Shown here piece after piece: positions 43,668 through 55,740 of a stretch of DNA of 64,000 nucleotides. This stretch comes from Angiostrongylus vasorum (lineage: Eukaryota; Nematoda; Chromadorea; Rhabditida; Metastrongylidae). Under the pieces are notes generated by a model. The model saw only the letters and a program-made list of their open reading frames with translations. It was not told the DNA's origin and made no database searches. A program made the position numbers and the translations under genes. The stretch covers positions 23,402 to 87,401 of the forward strand of contig JADANN010000303.1 of NCBI GenBank assembly GCA_018806985.1, given 5' to 3'. The number at the start of each line of letters is the position of its first letter. The stretch's first letter is position 1.

Positions 43668-46535
43668 GCGACGATCTGTACCTACAATGCACGTACACTT
43701 GCATACCAGTGCTCGATAGAAGACTTGATAATGCAAACGGGAAAAATAAGGTACGACGTCATCGGCCTGGCCGAGACGAGGCGACACCACCTATTCAACG
43801 CCGTCTATAATACCGGAGCAGAACTGTTTCTCGGAACATGCGACAGTAGAGGAGGCGGCGGCGTCAGCGTTCTCGTCAACACGAGTTTGTCCATAAACAT
43901 TGATTCATTCGAACAACTAACAACCCGAATCGGACGTTTACGATTAAAAAAAATGTGGATCAATACCGGCATTGACAATCTTCGTCGGTTACGCACCGAC
44001 GTCAAACACGAAGAAGAAGTCGAAGCGTTCTATATGAACTTGGAGAAGTTCTACAGAGAAGACCGTACATTCTTCAAAGTCACCATTGGAGATTTTAACG
44101 CCAAGATTGGACCGAGAAGAAGGTCTGAAGAACGTCACATTGGGACCCATGCATTAGAATGGAACGAACAGGGTCAGCGGCTATCTGAGTTTATCATGGC
44201 GACCAAGACCAACCCTGGTAACTCGCAATTCCAGAAACCCCACCCTCAACGCTGGACGTGGGAGTCTCCCAGTGGAGAGTACCATAACGAAATAGACCAC
44301 ATCATACTAAATAGAAGGTTTTGCCTAACAGATGTCGCTGTTATCCCAAAATTCTATACGGGATCAGACCCCCGTCTCCTTCGTACAAGATTCTATTTCT
44401 CGCGGAAAGGAGAAAAATTCGCTAAAATCAAAAACCGAAGTCCCAGAACCGCCACACACTGGGACATATTCAGTTCAATAGTCGGCTATTGGAAAGATGT
44501 CGTTGTCGATAACATTGACGAGGAATAAGATCGGCTCATTCAACATCTTCACTTTAGCGCTATGAAAGCTGAGAGTTCGAAAGTCACCAAGAGACATCTG
44601 TCTCCAGAAAATACTCGAGCTGACACGCCAGCGCGGAATCGCACGAGCTGCAAGAAACTGCGAACTAACGTCCTAACTTGCAAGCAATACAGATAGGCGA
44701 TAAAAGAAGATCTTAAAGAGAGAAGAGCAGCTGTAATGGTTTAAGCAACAGAGGCTGGGAAAAGCATTCGCAAAGCACACCGAAGCTTCGCCAATTACAT
44801 GACCAAGATGATTGAACTCCGACGCCCAGACGAAACAGTTATAGCGTCCAGAAAGCAATGGAGAAAACCATTCACGATTACTACTCAGATCTCTTCGATA
44901 GCCCCGCAGCTCCCGTCATATGAAATAAAGGAGGATGTATATGTTGTACCACAGCTTCTCCCTTCCGAAATCCGACATGCCATTTCGTCGGTGAAAAATC
45001 GAACAGCACCAGGTCGGGACAGGATAAAAATCAGAACACCTGAAGAACCTTCCGCCAGTCCTCGTAAACACACTGGCTCGGCTCTTCACACGTTACCTGT
45101 CTGAATGCAAGGTCGCTACTCAGTGGAAGACCAGCAAGACGTGTTATTGTTCAAGAAGGGTGACCTACACGATATCAGCAACTATCGCCCAATCTGCTTG
45201 CTGTATGTCGCCTACAAACTTTTCACTCGAGTCATCCTGAACAGAAATGAAAGAGTACTGGACGAAGGACAGCCATGTGAGCAAGCCGGGCTTCGAAAAG
45301 GTTTTAGTACGATGGACCACATCCACATAATAACAAGACTCATTGAAGTATCGCGAGTGTACAAAAGACTGCTCTGTCTCACTTTCAACGATTTACAGAA
45401 GGCCTTTGATTCATTTGAGATAGAAGCAGTCATGGAAGCCATTGGTAGTCAAGAAGTCCCTACTCAGCACATGAAGATTCTTCGTGAGCTGTACAAAAAA
45501 TTTCACAACCAAAATTTCACCATTCTACAACGATATTAACATCGACGTCAAAGGAGGGGTTCGGGAAGGCGATACCATCTCGCCAAAATTATTTACCACC
45601 ACCCTACAGAACGTCATGCGAACACTGGAATGGGATAATATGAGAGTGAAAATCTATGGTCGGGCAGTTACATCATCTTCGGTTTGCTGATGACATCGTC
45701 CTTATAACACCAAACATTGGCCAAGCAAAACGTATGCTTGCCGACTTTGATAAAGCTTGTGGAGAGATTGGTCTTCGACTAAATCTCACGAAAACGATGT
45801 CCATGAAGAACGGATTGGTTTCTTATGCCCCACTCATGCTCAACAGAACGATTATCCCCGAATGCTCCAGTTCTGCCTATCTAGGTCGGGAAATCAAAAA
45901 TGATGAACGACTTAGTTCGAGAGCTGAGCAGAAGAGAACGAGCGGCTAGGGGTGAGCTTTCAAGAGCATCGAGGATGTAGTAAAGAGAACAAAGAACACC
46001 CGACTCCGTGCCCACCTTTTCGGCTCAACGGTACTTCCTGCCCTAACGATGCGTCAGAAACATGGTCGCTGCGTAAGCAGGATGAAAGATCACTCAGCGT
46101 TACCGAACGCGCAGTCGGAAAAGGACGATACTAGGAGTATCCCGTTTCACACAAGTAAAGGGATGGGATCCGAAGCTCCCGACCTACGTCAACGATGAAA
46201 AAATCAAAGATGCCGTTCTGTACGCCAAACAATCGAAGATAAGGTGGGCCGGACACGTAATGCGTATGAATGACAACTGATGGACAAGAGCCGTTAGTGA
46301 CTGGATTCCTCGGGATTTCAAACGTACTGCAGGAAGACCACCGACCCGACGGTCAGAGTTCTTCACGAAGAGCCTAGAAAGAAAAGATATTATGCTCGAC
46401 GAGTCCCTAGAGCTAACAGAACCCACTGGGCTACTCTTGCACGCAACATGGGAAAAATGTAAGATTTGCTGGCGCCCGCTCGAGTCACCCGACGATCAAC
46501 TGGGACTACAGGTGATACAGGTGATACCTGTTCTT
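43668..46535 (+). mobile_element. RTE-2 non-LTR retrotransposon, near-complete, defective
   Basis: The apurinic-type endonuclease begins ICTYNARTLA (~43674), then LAETRRHH and IGDFNAKIG (~44085), then [16 protein letters not shown] (~44290). The catalytic SDH reads SDP because of CAC to CCC at 44370-44372. The RT follows with SNYRPICLLYV (~45177), FNDLQKAFDS (~45385), GGVREGDTISPKLF (~45555) and the intact catalytic box HLRFADDIVLI (~45674). The C-terminus contains ETWSLRKQDERSLSV (~46055) and WAGHVMRMND (~46240). It ends with ACAGGTGATACAGGTGATAC. Frames break near 44530, 45105, 45540 and 45690. RTE proteins copy their RNA at a nicked target; this copy cannot make a complete protein. Confidence 0.92.
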
Positions 46536-46799
46536 CTAACATGTTTATAATGTCACATAGTAAAGTGTGAGTAAGGCAGTGGTAGTGATGCCGTCCAGTA
46601 AGAGCAAGACGCCGATTCGAGCAGGCTTAGGACCAAAGAACCCTACCATCTATCCGAGGTGAAAAAAGTAAGGTCTGTACTCTTGGTTTTTTTTTCGCCA
46701 GTTTTATACCTGTGCAACATCTGTGTTCCGCTCGCTACTTACTAGTATTTTGTTTGATTTGGTAATACCGACTTGTTTTATAAATATGAATTCATTTAG
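46536..46799. other. Spacer between the two RTE-2 copies
   Basis: This spacer separates two converging RTE-2 3' ends. It holds a tRNA A-box/B-box-like string (AAGGCAGTGGTAGTGATGCC, CGATTCGAGC) at ~46573-46625 but no cloverleaf. Confidence 0.5.
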
Positions 46800-49545
46800 C
46801 AGCAATGCGTAGGAACAATAAATATTAGGTTTCCAGACATGCAATCTATTGAATATACCACCTCACTTGTATCATGTGTTGTCCCCTTGATTGTCGAGTG
46901 ATTCGAGCTACCGCAAGTAAATCTTCTAATTTCCGCTTTTAAGTGCACGAGTTGCCCAGTGGATTCTGTTCCTTCTAAGGACTCGCCAAGAAACGCATCC
47001 TTCTTTAGGGTTTTGGCAAAAACTCTGACAATCGGGTCAGTAGTCTTCATAGAGCACATTTGACATCCTGAAGAATCCAGCCACCAACGGCTCCTGTGCA
47101 TGGGTTGTCGTTCATGCGCATTACGTGACTGGACGTCCTTATATTCGACAGTATGGCGTGTAGAACGGCATCTTTGACTTCGTTGTGTGGCACGAGATAC
47201 TTCCATCGTCTTTTCGACTGCGCGTTCAATAACGCTGAGTGATCTTTCATCCTTCTTACGCAGTGACCAGGTTTCCGATGCATACATTAAGGCAGGAAGT
47301 ACCGTTAAGTCGAAAAGGAGGGCACGGAGTTGGGTGTTCTTTGCTCTCTTCACTACATGCTAAGCTCCCCATGCCGCTCGTTTCCTTCTGCTTAAGTCTG
47401 GAGATAAGACGTGCATCATATTGATTTCCCGGCCTAGATATGCGTAACTGGAACATTCAGAGATATTCATTCCGTTGAGCGCGAATACGAGACCAATACT
47501 TTCCTCATGAACGTCGTTTTTATGAGGTTTAGTCGAGGACCAATATTACCACACGCGTTACCAGAGTCGGCAAGAATTCGTTTTCTGTTGTGTTGTAAGA
47601 ACAATGTCATTAGCAAAGCGAAGGTGGTGTAGTTGCTAACCATCGATCTTCACTCCCATAGTGTCCCACTCCAGTGTTCGCATGACATTTTCTCGGGTGG
47701 CGGTGTCGCCTTGCCTAACCCGTCTTTTCATGTCGATGTTAATATACTTGTTGAACGTGATATTTTGAGCGATAGTTACCCATATCGTGGAAGTTACCCT
47801 TTTTGAACAAAATCACAGTCTTGCAGGGCTTCCACTAAGTAGGTACCTTGCATTCAGACAGGTAGCATGTGAAGAGCCAAACCATTGCATTTGTGAGGAC
47901 TAGTGGAAGACGATTCAGGTGTGCAGACCTTGCATAGCCCGGACCTAATGCATTTCGATCTCTCACCAACGAAACAGCATGCCGGATTTCGGAAGGGAGA
48001 ACCGGTGGTGAGTCATCCTCTTTTATTTCATATGGGTGCAAGAAGAGCTGGCTATGGAAGAGACCTGGGTAGTAATCGTGAATGATCTTTTTCATTGCTT
48101 TTTCTGGACACTGTAACTGTCTCGTCTGGGCGTCGGAGTTCAATCATCTTGGTCATGTAATTGGCGAAGCTTCGGTGTGCTTTGCGAATGCTTTTCCCAG
48201 CCTCTGTTGCTTAAACCATAACTACTCTTCTCCCTTTAAGATCTTCTTTTTATCACCTGTCTGCATTGGTATGGAGGTTCAGAAGTCAGTTCGCGGTTGC
48301 CTGCAGCTCAGTGCGATTCCACGCTGGTGTATGAGCTCCAGTGTTTCTGGAGGCAGACGTCTCTTGGTGACTTTCGAGCTCTCAGCTGTCAAGGTGCTAA
48401 AGTGAAAAATGTTGAATGAGCCAAACGTATTCATTGTAGATGTCATCGAGAACGGCATCTTCCCAAAAATCTTTCTAATGGACTGAATAAATCCCAGTTT
48501 TTTTGTAGTTTTAGGACCTTGTTTTTTGAAGTTAGCAGCTTTTTTTCTCCTTTCCGCGAAAAATATCTTGCCCGAAGAAGGCGGTGGTCTTATCCGGTGT
48601 AGAGTTCTGCGACAAACGCGAAGTCGGTTGGGCAAAAACCTTCGATTTTCTCTGACGTGGTCTATTTCGTCATGGTGCTCTCCACTGGGAGACTTCCACG
48701 CGCAGCGCTGACAGTGGGGCTTCTGGAATTGCGAGTTACCATGAATGGTCCTGATCGTCGTCATAACCTCATATAGCAGCTCACTATGCTCGTTTCATTC
48801 TAGTCCGTGGGTCCCAATGTGACGTTCTTCAGACGTTCTTCTTGGCTCAGTCTTAGCATTAAAATCTCCAGTGATGACCTTGAAGAATGTATGGTCTTCT
48901 CTGTAGAACTTCTCCAGGTCCATGTAGATTGTTGCGACTTCTTCTTCGTTAGTTTTATGTCGGTGCGTAAACAACTAGGATTGTCAACACCGATTTTGGT
49001 GCACATATCCCCAACCGTAAATTTTCGATTGGAGCTGTTAGTTGTTCTGTTGGATCAATGTCCATGGAAAAACTCGTGTTTGCGAGAACTCCAACGCAGT
49101 CCACTCCTCTACTGCCTCGTATTCCGAAGAAGAGTTCTTCTCCGGTGTCATACCACGGCGTTGATTTGGTAGCGTCGTCTCGTCTCGGCTAGGCTGATAA
49201 TGCCGTGCCTTATCTTTCTTGCTTGTACGATCAAGTCTTGTATGGAGGACTCGGATGCAAGTGTGCGTGCATTGTGGGTGCAGATCATCACCTTAGTTCT
49301 TTGCGGTTTAGGCAGCTTAGAATGGCTCTGAGATTTTAGCACCTTCTCCATACTCGTCGAACCCAGCGCTGCCGAATCGTGGGCTCTTTCGGGGTCAAGG
49401 AAATGAGGGGGCGTTTCTTCTACGGTGTTTACCTTTTTGACACACACGCATAGTTTGCTGAACTCTTAAGGCGAGTGCTGGGTATGCTCAGGGTAGTTTG
49501 CTCTTCTCTCCAGAGTAGATATGGAGTTTATTCGTTGGAGGCGAT
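46800..49545 (-). mobile_element. RTE-2 non-LTR retrotransposon, inverted second copy, defective
   Basis: The 5' end lies near 49545 and the 3' tail (GATACAAGTGAGGTGGTA) near 46850. It carries a longer N-terminus than the plus copy, with TKVMICTHNARTLAS at ~49300. The endonuclease SDH is interrupted by a stop (TAA at 48590-48592, just before GACCAC). The RT catalytic box is FAND instead of FADD (AAT at 47609-47611). The C-terminus reads SETWSLRKKDERSLSV at ~47270. Stops and frameshifts are frequent. Different lesions from the plus copy show the two were inactivated independently. Confidence 0.9.
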
Positions 49546-49890
49546 TCGTAACCTTCTCCAATACACTTCAATGTCACTTGATTGTAGGCTTATGGCCGTA
49601 CTGGCTGCTAGAACACAATTTGCATAAATTAGGAGCACATCTATGCACGTATACACGAATAACCCATTGTAAATAAAGAAAGTATGTGATAAATTGGGGC
49701 AGCAGAAGCACAGAGTCCATTCCTTGGATATGCTTGCATCTAAAAGAAGCGAAGGTCGCTTATGCTCCGCTACTAACCTTCTGTCCTCCTCCTGGGGAGC
49801 GCCACTGTGCCTCGCAACTAACCGGTATGGTATCCCTTTATGAAGGGAATCCGTGGTCTCCTTGATAGAGCGACTACATGGTATAAATAA

Positions 49891-50172
49891 GAAAGATAAA
49901 GGGTAAAGCTCTCGACATTGATCAGTCGCTGAGGATGCGCCAGCCATTAGGCTTTATTAAGCATCATTGGAAGTGATTGAATTCGTATGTGGCCTTTACA
50001 ATGACTCCAGCTGGCCTACCGATGTATCGAGTCATTGTTGCTATCCACTCAGACAAGTCTGGTACCAATTTGCCGACCCTCGAGGGTGGAAGTCTTGGTG
50101 AGCCTGGGACGTGGAGATCAATCCCATGTGTAATGCAGGGCTCCTTCAACTACTGCGCTACACGCGTCTCCC
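49891..50172 (-). repeat. SINE-B copy
   Basis: 3' end GGGTAAAGCTCTCGACATTG reversed at the left, head ACTGCGCTACACGCG reversed at the right. Lies ~345 bp upstream of the inverted RTE-2 copy. Confidence 0.87.
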
Positions 50173-51534
50173 ACTACAGAATGAATACAAGCCTAAGTTA
50201 TAGTAGTTTCTTGTTATGTAACATTGTCCTCCCTCGTACTCGATCTGCAACCAAGGTCATGAAAATCGGATCAGCTCGAAGACAAGACAATATCACGAGA
50301 TTTAGCTATGAGCTCAAGGTCAGGAAATACTCGTACTTCTCGAAGTCCTTATTTGACAGATCCTCAGAGGGAATGTTTCCTAAATCAGTTCAAAACCTTG
50401 TGAATATCTCGGCTTGAGATTTCCTTTGTCGAGTTCTTACAATTGGGAAGCAAATTGATCTTTACTTAATGTTTGCGTAGTCCCGTTCTCGCTCATCATC
50501 TGGAGTGCATCTTTCTAAAAGGGAAGCAGATATTCCTTTGCTACATTTGAACTCCTAGATTTCTTGGTCCCGCTATAATAAAAATTTTTACCTCAATCCA
50601 AACCAAATAGCAGGTTCCCAATATATCTTTGGGATTCTTTTTTTCTTTTAATATTTTGAGGCCGTCCTCATTTCTATAAGACGGAGGATTCTGTTCAAAT
50701 GAGTTGACGCTCCCGTTCCAGTCGGTAAAGACGTGTTTACTTAACTAAAGTTATTATTACTGAACTACTCCGACGTCCAGCATTGTGGAGGGCCCCCCAG
50801 AATTGTAAACGTCTTGTCATAAATGGGTCGCTTTGGTCACTCAGATAGACTTTCATTTGTTGATTTACTAAGCTCCGTAGCTATCAATGTGAAATCATTC
50901 AAATTTTTTCCAACATGGTAACTTGATCACAATCTTATCGTGACCCGCTCAGCACTGAATTGTAGTTTTCAATCACGACTGCCCGATTTCTATCGTTGAC
51001 TGTTTTTTTCTCTAGTTCGATGACGTCTACTTACTTTTCATGGCCTGCGTCGTCATGCTTGCTACGGTCGTTTCCGATGAAGGCATGCGCGCATTAGTAG
51101 CAGTAAACATCGATAGTTCTTAGAAGATGCATAGCTCTATCAAAAGCATTGTACTCAATGGATCTGTCGTTTGCTGCTCAATGGATCTGTCGTTTGCGCT
51201 GGCTATGCCTAAAAGTGGAGTGCCCTGACTTCCTGCCAAAGTAGAGAGAAGTTTAGTATTGCACCACTCGTTCTATGTCGATGTAAAAAACTAGATAAGC
51301 AGCATAGAATACAGTTTTTTAAAAAGCTGAAGGATCGTGTGAACATGCTGGAAACCACAACGAAACACTAGCTAGCACGGTTGAAGTGCCATGTATGTTC
51401 CTTTCAGTGCTGTTGGTAAGAATATGCTAGAATCCAGTATCGTAACTACTATTTCAAACAGGAGGATGTGTAATTGCGAAATCTAAATGAGTTTTCCCCT
51501 TTTTAAAGGGACCACTCAAATAGACGTCCAAAGT
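50173..51534. other. No gene recognised; 23-bp tandem duplication at ~51158-51202
   Basis: CTCAATGGATCTGTCGTTTG occurs twice in tandem. The frame 49977-50417 overlaps the SINE and is unassigned. Confidence 0.45.
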
Positions 51535-52050
51535 ATTGCGAACTACTCTCGGAGCGCTGGAACGACGTTTTTGTTATATAACCGTAACACACCATATCTA
51601 GCCGGAATTCGAATCTCTGATATTCGATACCTATCCCGTTTTCGAGATGCAGGATAACACACATCGATAGTGAAACACAGATGTGCAGGTCATATGGTTA
51701 GAAAAACAGCATAAATGGACGAAAAGAACTGCAAAATGGATTCCACGAGCATGTAGACGTCCTCTAGGACAAATACTTACATGTTGGGCGGACGTATTCA
51801 ATGGATTCCACGAGCATGTAGACGTCCTCTAGGACAAATACTTACATGTTGGGCGGACGTATTCGTAGCTCAAGTCGAACAACTATACTCGCAGTTGCAG
51901 TTGTTTTACAGATCACGGTTTGAGACTCGTACTCGCCAACATGCTAGAATCAAAACACCACCATTGCCGACGGCTGCGTGGCAATGAGAGAGATGGAAAA
52001 TCTGCTGGGGTCGGCATAACTCGTGAACATGGGCCGTCCAAGTGTCCAGA
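51535..52050 (+). mobile_element. RTE-1 3' fragment
   Basis: Blocks match the end of the copy at 36740-37189: an LERRFCYITVTHHI-type segment at ~51560, KHRCAGHMVRKT at ~51670, CRRPLGQILTCWADVF, VEQLYSQLQLF and the tail CCGTCCAAGTGTCCA. An exact tandem duplication (51736-51865) lies inside it. Confidence 0.82.
51736..51865 (+). repeat. 65-bp tandem duplication inside RTE-1 fragment
   Basis: 51736-51800 and 51801-51865 differ at one base (the last). The unit encodes the RRPLGQILTCWADVF region. Such identity inside an old fragment means a very recent duplication or an assembly artefact. Confidence 0.95.
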
Positions 52051-52078
52051 TATGTACATTGAAATCTCTTGACTCTGA

Positions 52079-52240
52079 ACAACGCATAAGGGATACGCCG
52101 CGTATTGAACTTTATTAAGTAAACTTAGAGGTTACTGAATGGGATACATGGCCGATACAATGAATTGCGTGGCCTACCGATCTAGAAACTCAGTACTGCC
52201 ACCTTCGTAGACAATTCTGGTAGCAATTTGCGCATCCACT
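52079..52240 (-). repeat. SINE-B copy, degenerate, head missing
   Basis: Plus-strand ACAACGCATAAGGGATACGCC, GTGGCCTACCGAT, CTGCCACCTTCGTAGACAATTCTGGTAGCAATTTGC is the reverse of the family body. Confidence 0.6.
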
Positions 52241-52474
52241 CACTCTACGTCTGTTTCGGAAAACGAAGGTGCTTATTAGAGTTCAAATTTGGTGAGTTAC
52301 TTTTTGAATGGATCTCTAACAGTGTCAGTTTTTTCTTCTGCTTCGTGTTTTTTGCAAAAATTTTGACCCTATAATGCAATCGAAAACAACGAAGAGTAAA
52401 AGGAGAAACCTGACATACTCGGATGATAACAATGTAATTTATGCACATTAGTATTACTATCGTTTTTAGATAAG

Positions 52475-52745
52475 GACGCGCGTAGCGCAGTAGTCGGAGG
52501 CGCTCTTCAATGCTCGTGGGATCGATTCCCACGTCCCAGGCTCACTACGCCTTCCATCCCCCCTGGGGTAAATTGGTGCCAGACTTGTCTGGGAGGATAG
52601 CAGCACTGAGTCGATAGATCAGCAGGCCACCGCGAGTCATTCTATAGGCCAGATATGCATTCATTCACCTCTAACGATGCTTAGCGAAGTCGAATGCATG
52701 GCGCATCGCTCAGGGATTGATCAACGCTGAGTGCTTTATCCTTTT
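52475..52745 (+). repeat. SINE-B copy with the best-preserved tRNA-like promoter
   Basis: GCGCGTAGCGCAGTAGTCGG is a near-perfect A-box region. GTGGGATCGATTCCCACG is a palindromic T-arm with a B-box-like core. The body and 3' end (GCTTTATCC) follow. This copy shows clearly that the family is tRNA-derived. Confidence 0.9.
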
Positions 52746-53179
52746 TATTTATCGCTTTTAGATAACTGGCTAAAGGCGGAAGGAATACGTCAAGATTTGT
52801 TTTTAAGTTCTTTTGCGTCATTCAACAATCTAGTACAAGGTGCTATTGCTATTCTTCTTTAGAATATGGTAGAACCTCAAAACCATTCAACGAAGATCGT
52901 GTTTCTCGATAACTACCCTACTGTTGCAGCTCATAAGTTTATACAGGTAACTTTATTTAGATTCTGGAATTAGTTCTTGGCACCTGTGTACCATTCTTTT
53001 TAACATCTCAGAGCACTTCAAAGCTACTGTCCCATTCAACCACTGTCAACCGCTCTCCAGTACTATAGGAGCAGGTTAGGTAGTTTCTTGTTCCAACCAA
53101 TAAAAATTCACTGTTGCTCCATATAACTGAACGATCATATAAGTTTCCGACGAATTTTAGAGAATAGAATTCACGATGT
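52746..53179. other. No gene recognised
   Basis: AT-rich sequence; the 5' end of the mariner remnant should lie at its right edge, but no terminal inverted repeat was recognised. Confidence 0.4.
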
Positions 53180-53735
53180 TGGGACAGCAAATTCCAGGTA
53201 TCTACTTCTACCAATTCATATTTGGTCACACGCAACACGAACGGACGGTTTCAAATATTAATGAGATACGAAGCCAAAAAAGATTTAAACGAGTTCACAG
53301 TGCAACGTTGGTTCCAAAAAATTTCATCATGGGAAATTCGAGCTTGAAGTTGAGGAATGTTACGAACGTTCTTCAACCACTGATGGCGATGAATCGAATG
53401 GTTTGGTGGAAGCAAAGACATGCACATCCGTTCGAGAACTTCCAGAAGGACTTCAGTGTAAACTTTGCAACTGTTTCGGAGCTACTGAAGAAGATTTGAA
53501 AGCCGAGAAAAGTCGACGACGGCGAAAATATCTACTGGCATTTGTTCTATTCTCGTATTTGTTCAACGATATCATTCAGAACTTCGACAAGAAGAAAACG
53601 AACTTCATGAATTACTGTCGCAATTCCAAATTCTAGTCAAAACTTGACAAATCTCCTTTTAGTTTGCAACAGGCCGCGACTGAGCATATTGACGACGTAC
53701 GAAACCCATAACACTGCCCTTTCAGGACACTAAGA
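53180..53735 (+). mobile_element. mariner-family transposase remnant (N-terminal half)
   Basis: Reading across frames gives the mariner helix-turn-helix order: RYEAKKDLNEFTVQRWFQK at ~53265, then LEVEECYERSSTTD at ~53345 (the LEDEPRSGRPS block), GLVEAKTCTSVRELPEGL at ~53402 and a decayed KKLDKWVPH region at ~53490. The catalytic D,D34D half is not visible. Frameshifts are numerous. It is not the same segment as the remnant at 25500, so the two cannot be compared directly. Confidence 0.65.
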
Positions 53736-54435
53736 AGAAAAAAACGCTTAGCTAGCAAGAAACCAGTGGCTGGGAAAGGGACATTGATCTGTTCCTTTTC
53801 TCAACGACGTCAAGCAGGTCTTCAGTGGCAGTTCAGATACGGCTCACTAACAACAATAATTGTAAAAGCAGTGAATTAGCATGAAAAAGAAATATTTATT
53901 AAGGCTCAGCAAAGCAAAATTGAAGCTAAGTGCAGCACGAGATCGGAAGAAACTGGTTCACAACAATTGCATGGAATGGCAATCCACACTTAGTGTTTTG
54001 GTGCTCCTAGATTGGGAAGTTATGGACGGCTATGAGACCGATCGATGCAAGCGATCGCGAGGTGCATATGGTAGCTATAGATTGCGAGCCGCGCAGAGTT
54101 GCCAGCAATCAATCGATGGGAAGCGTGATCCTATACAGATCGATGTGATATGGTACAACTCTAAAATGAAAGGACAAATCTCTCGGTGTTCATCAATCCC
54201 TGGGTGATGCGCCATTCATTCGAGTTCACTAAGCATCATTAGAAGGTGATTGAATGTATATCCTTCCTATACGATTTGCTGTCGCCTACGGATGCATCGA
54301 GTTAGCGCTGCTATTCTACCAGACAGATCTGGATCCAATTCTCCAAGCCCGAAGAGCTGGAACGCTTGATGGGCCTGGGGCCCGTTATCAAACCCATATG
54401 TATTGCAGTGCACCTCTAACCACTGTGGCACACGC
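53735..54435 (+). repeat. Duplicated ~0.7-kb unit, copy 2
   Basis: Direct-orientation counterpart of 41688-42387, ending in the same minus-strand SINE-B. It is preceded by the mariner remnant, which copy 1 lacks. The frame 53881-54207 is not conserved in copy 1. Confidence 0.8.
54175..54435 (-). repeat. SINE-B copy
   Basis: The 3' end (ACAAATCTCTCGGTGTTCATCAATCCC reversed) is at the left, and the head (CACTGTGGCACACGCGCAGC reversed) at the right. Counterpart of the copy at 42105. Confidence 0.82.
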
Positions 54436-54719
54436 GCAGCTTGTAAACGTAGATACAATAGTACTACAATAAAAAACTTAACGAAAACAGTTGAGGAACC
54501 TTCTGAAGAAGAGGAGAAACTTTTTCTCGCGAAACGCACTGTCTCAAACAAACAAAACGAATATGACTAGAAGGATTGTTGCACTATAGGTTATATTTGC
54601 AGTTTAATTAGTGAAGTGAATGCCCGAATACACTGACACATTAAACTTCCTAAGCTTCTAAAAGCACGGGATTCTAATGACTACCCTAAAACTTCGGGCA
54701 AAGAGATTACAAAAAAACA

Positions 54720-55540
54720 GAAAACTATTGTTCAAACTACATCAGACATCGACAGCAACGATAGAAGCACTTCAGTCCATGACGAACCTCAACGTCAGAT
54801 CCAACGATGAAGGCTTGCTGGGATGCCTTAGATGCATGGAAGAAGCGGTTTGAAGAGGAAGAGCGGAAACGTTTGCACAGGCTATCATATGAGAATGTTA
54901 CAACAAGGTCATTCAAACATAAGCCACATACAATGTCACGCGTACGACAAAAATTCCGATTTCCCAAATTGCGAGCACAGCCAACATGTATGCTTAGAAA
55001 TTGTATACTGTCGCATATGTTAAACGAACTTCCGTACAAAAAATCCTGAACAAGGTGACCTAGCCTACAAAGAGTCTTCAGGTAACGACCTTGTTAACAC
55101 GCCAGACTACTTTGGCCCAATAACAATCATTCATCAAGACTGCATTGGAGGGAGGAGCTATGGAACCATAATAATGCATGACAACGATTCTAATACTTCT
55201 CGACATCGTCAGGGCCCTCACAAAAATGACATTATTAATGTTTCTATGCCGTTCGTTTGCCAGACGAGGATTGTCCAAATGCTTACAATTGATAAAGCTT
55301 CAACGTTTATAATTACAGAAAACATCACTGGATGCCCACGAACTTTCCAGAATGGCCCACAGTAATGTGAAACATCAGCCATCAAGAATGCTCCATGGCA
55401 AGGAGGCTTTTATGAAAGGCTCATCTAGTCAGTGAAACACTCTCCTTGTATGATTCCTTGGACAACAGAACTTCCACTGGATCATTTAACAACAGCGATA
55501 ATAGACGTCGACTTCCTCTTTAATACAAAAACCGCCTTTG
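54720..55540 (+). mobile_element. BEL/Pao-type LTR retrotransposon remnant (gag and integrase pieces)
   Basis: A gag-like segment (CWDALDAWKKRFEEEERKRL at ~54812, then a Cys/His-rich stretch CEHSQHVCLEIVYCRIC at ~54973) leads directly into integrase-like sequence. The latter has LVNTPDYFGPITI at ~55090 and APWQGGFYERLI at ~55390, followed by SVKHS, all typical of BEL/Pao integrases. The protease and reverse transcriptase that normally lie between are deleted. No LTR was recognised. Several frameshifts and stops occur. It is a dead remnant. Confidence 0.7.
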
Positions 55541-55740
55541 TATGTGGAATCACAACCAGCACAAGAGGAAGCACTCTAAGCTATCGACTTCTTTCAGGAT
55601 GGGATCGAAATGCTTTATCCATCACGTGGTATCCATCCATCGAAACACTCATAGTTTCGTGCATATTCGGTCTGATAACCAGACTGATAATTCCCAGGAT
55701 CGACTTTCTATTAACCTCGGCATTGGAATATGAATGCGTA

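Noticed and set aside
43805..44005. Minus-strand frames inside RTE-2 copies (also 44885-45073, 45212-45442)
   Set aside because: They are antisense shadows of the endonuclease and reverse transcriptase reading frames.
46573..46625. tRNA-like A and B boxes between the RTE-2 copies (a similar string at 23776)
   Set aside because: No cloverleaf; probably another decayed tRNA-derived repeat, too short to classify.
52475..52545. A tRNA gene
   Set aside because: A-box, B-box and T-arm are good, but no acceptor stem pairs and the sequence continues into the SINE-B body found in at least 14 places.
53881..54207. 108-codon frame as a host gene
   Set aside because: It lies in the duplicated 0.7-kb unit and the frame is broken in the other copy at 41830-42110.
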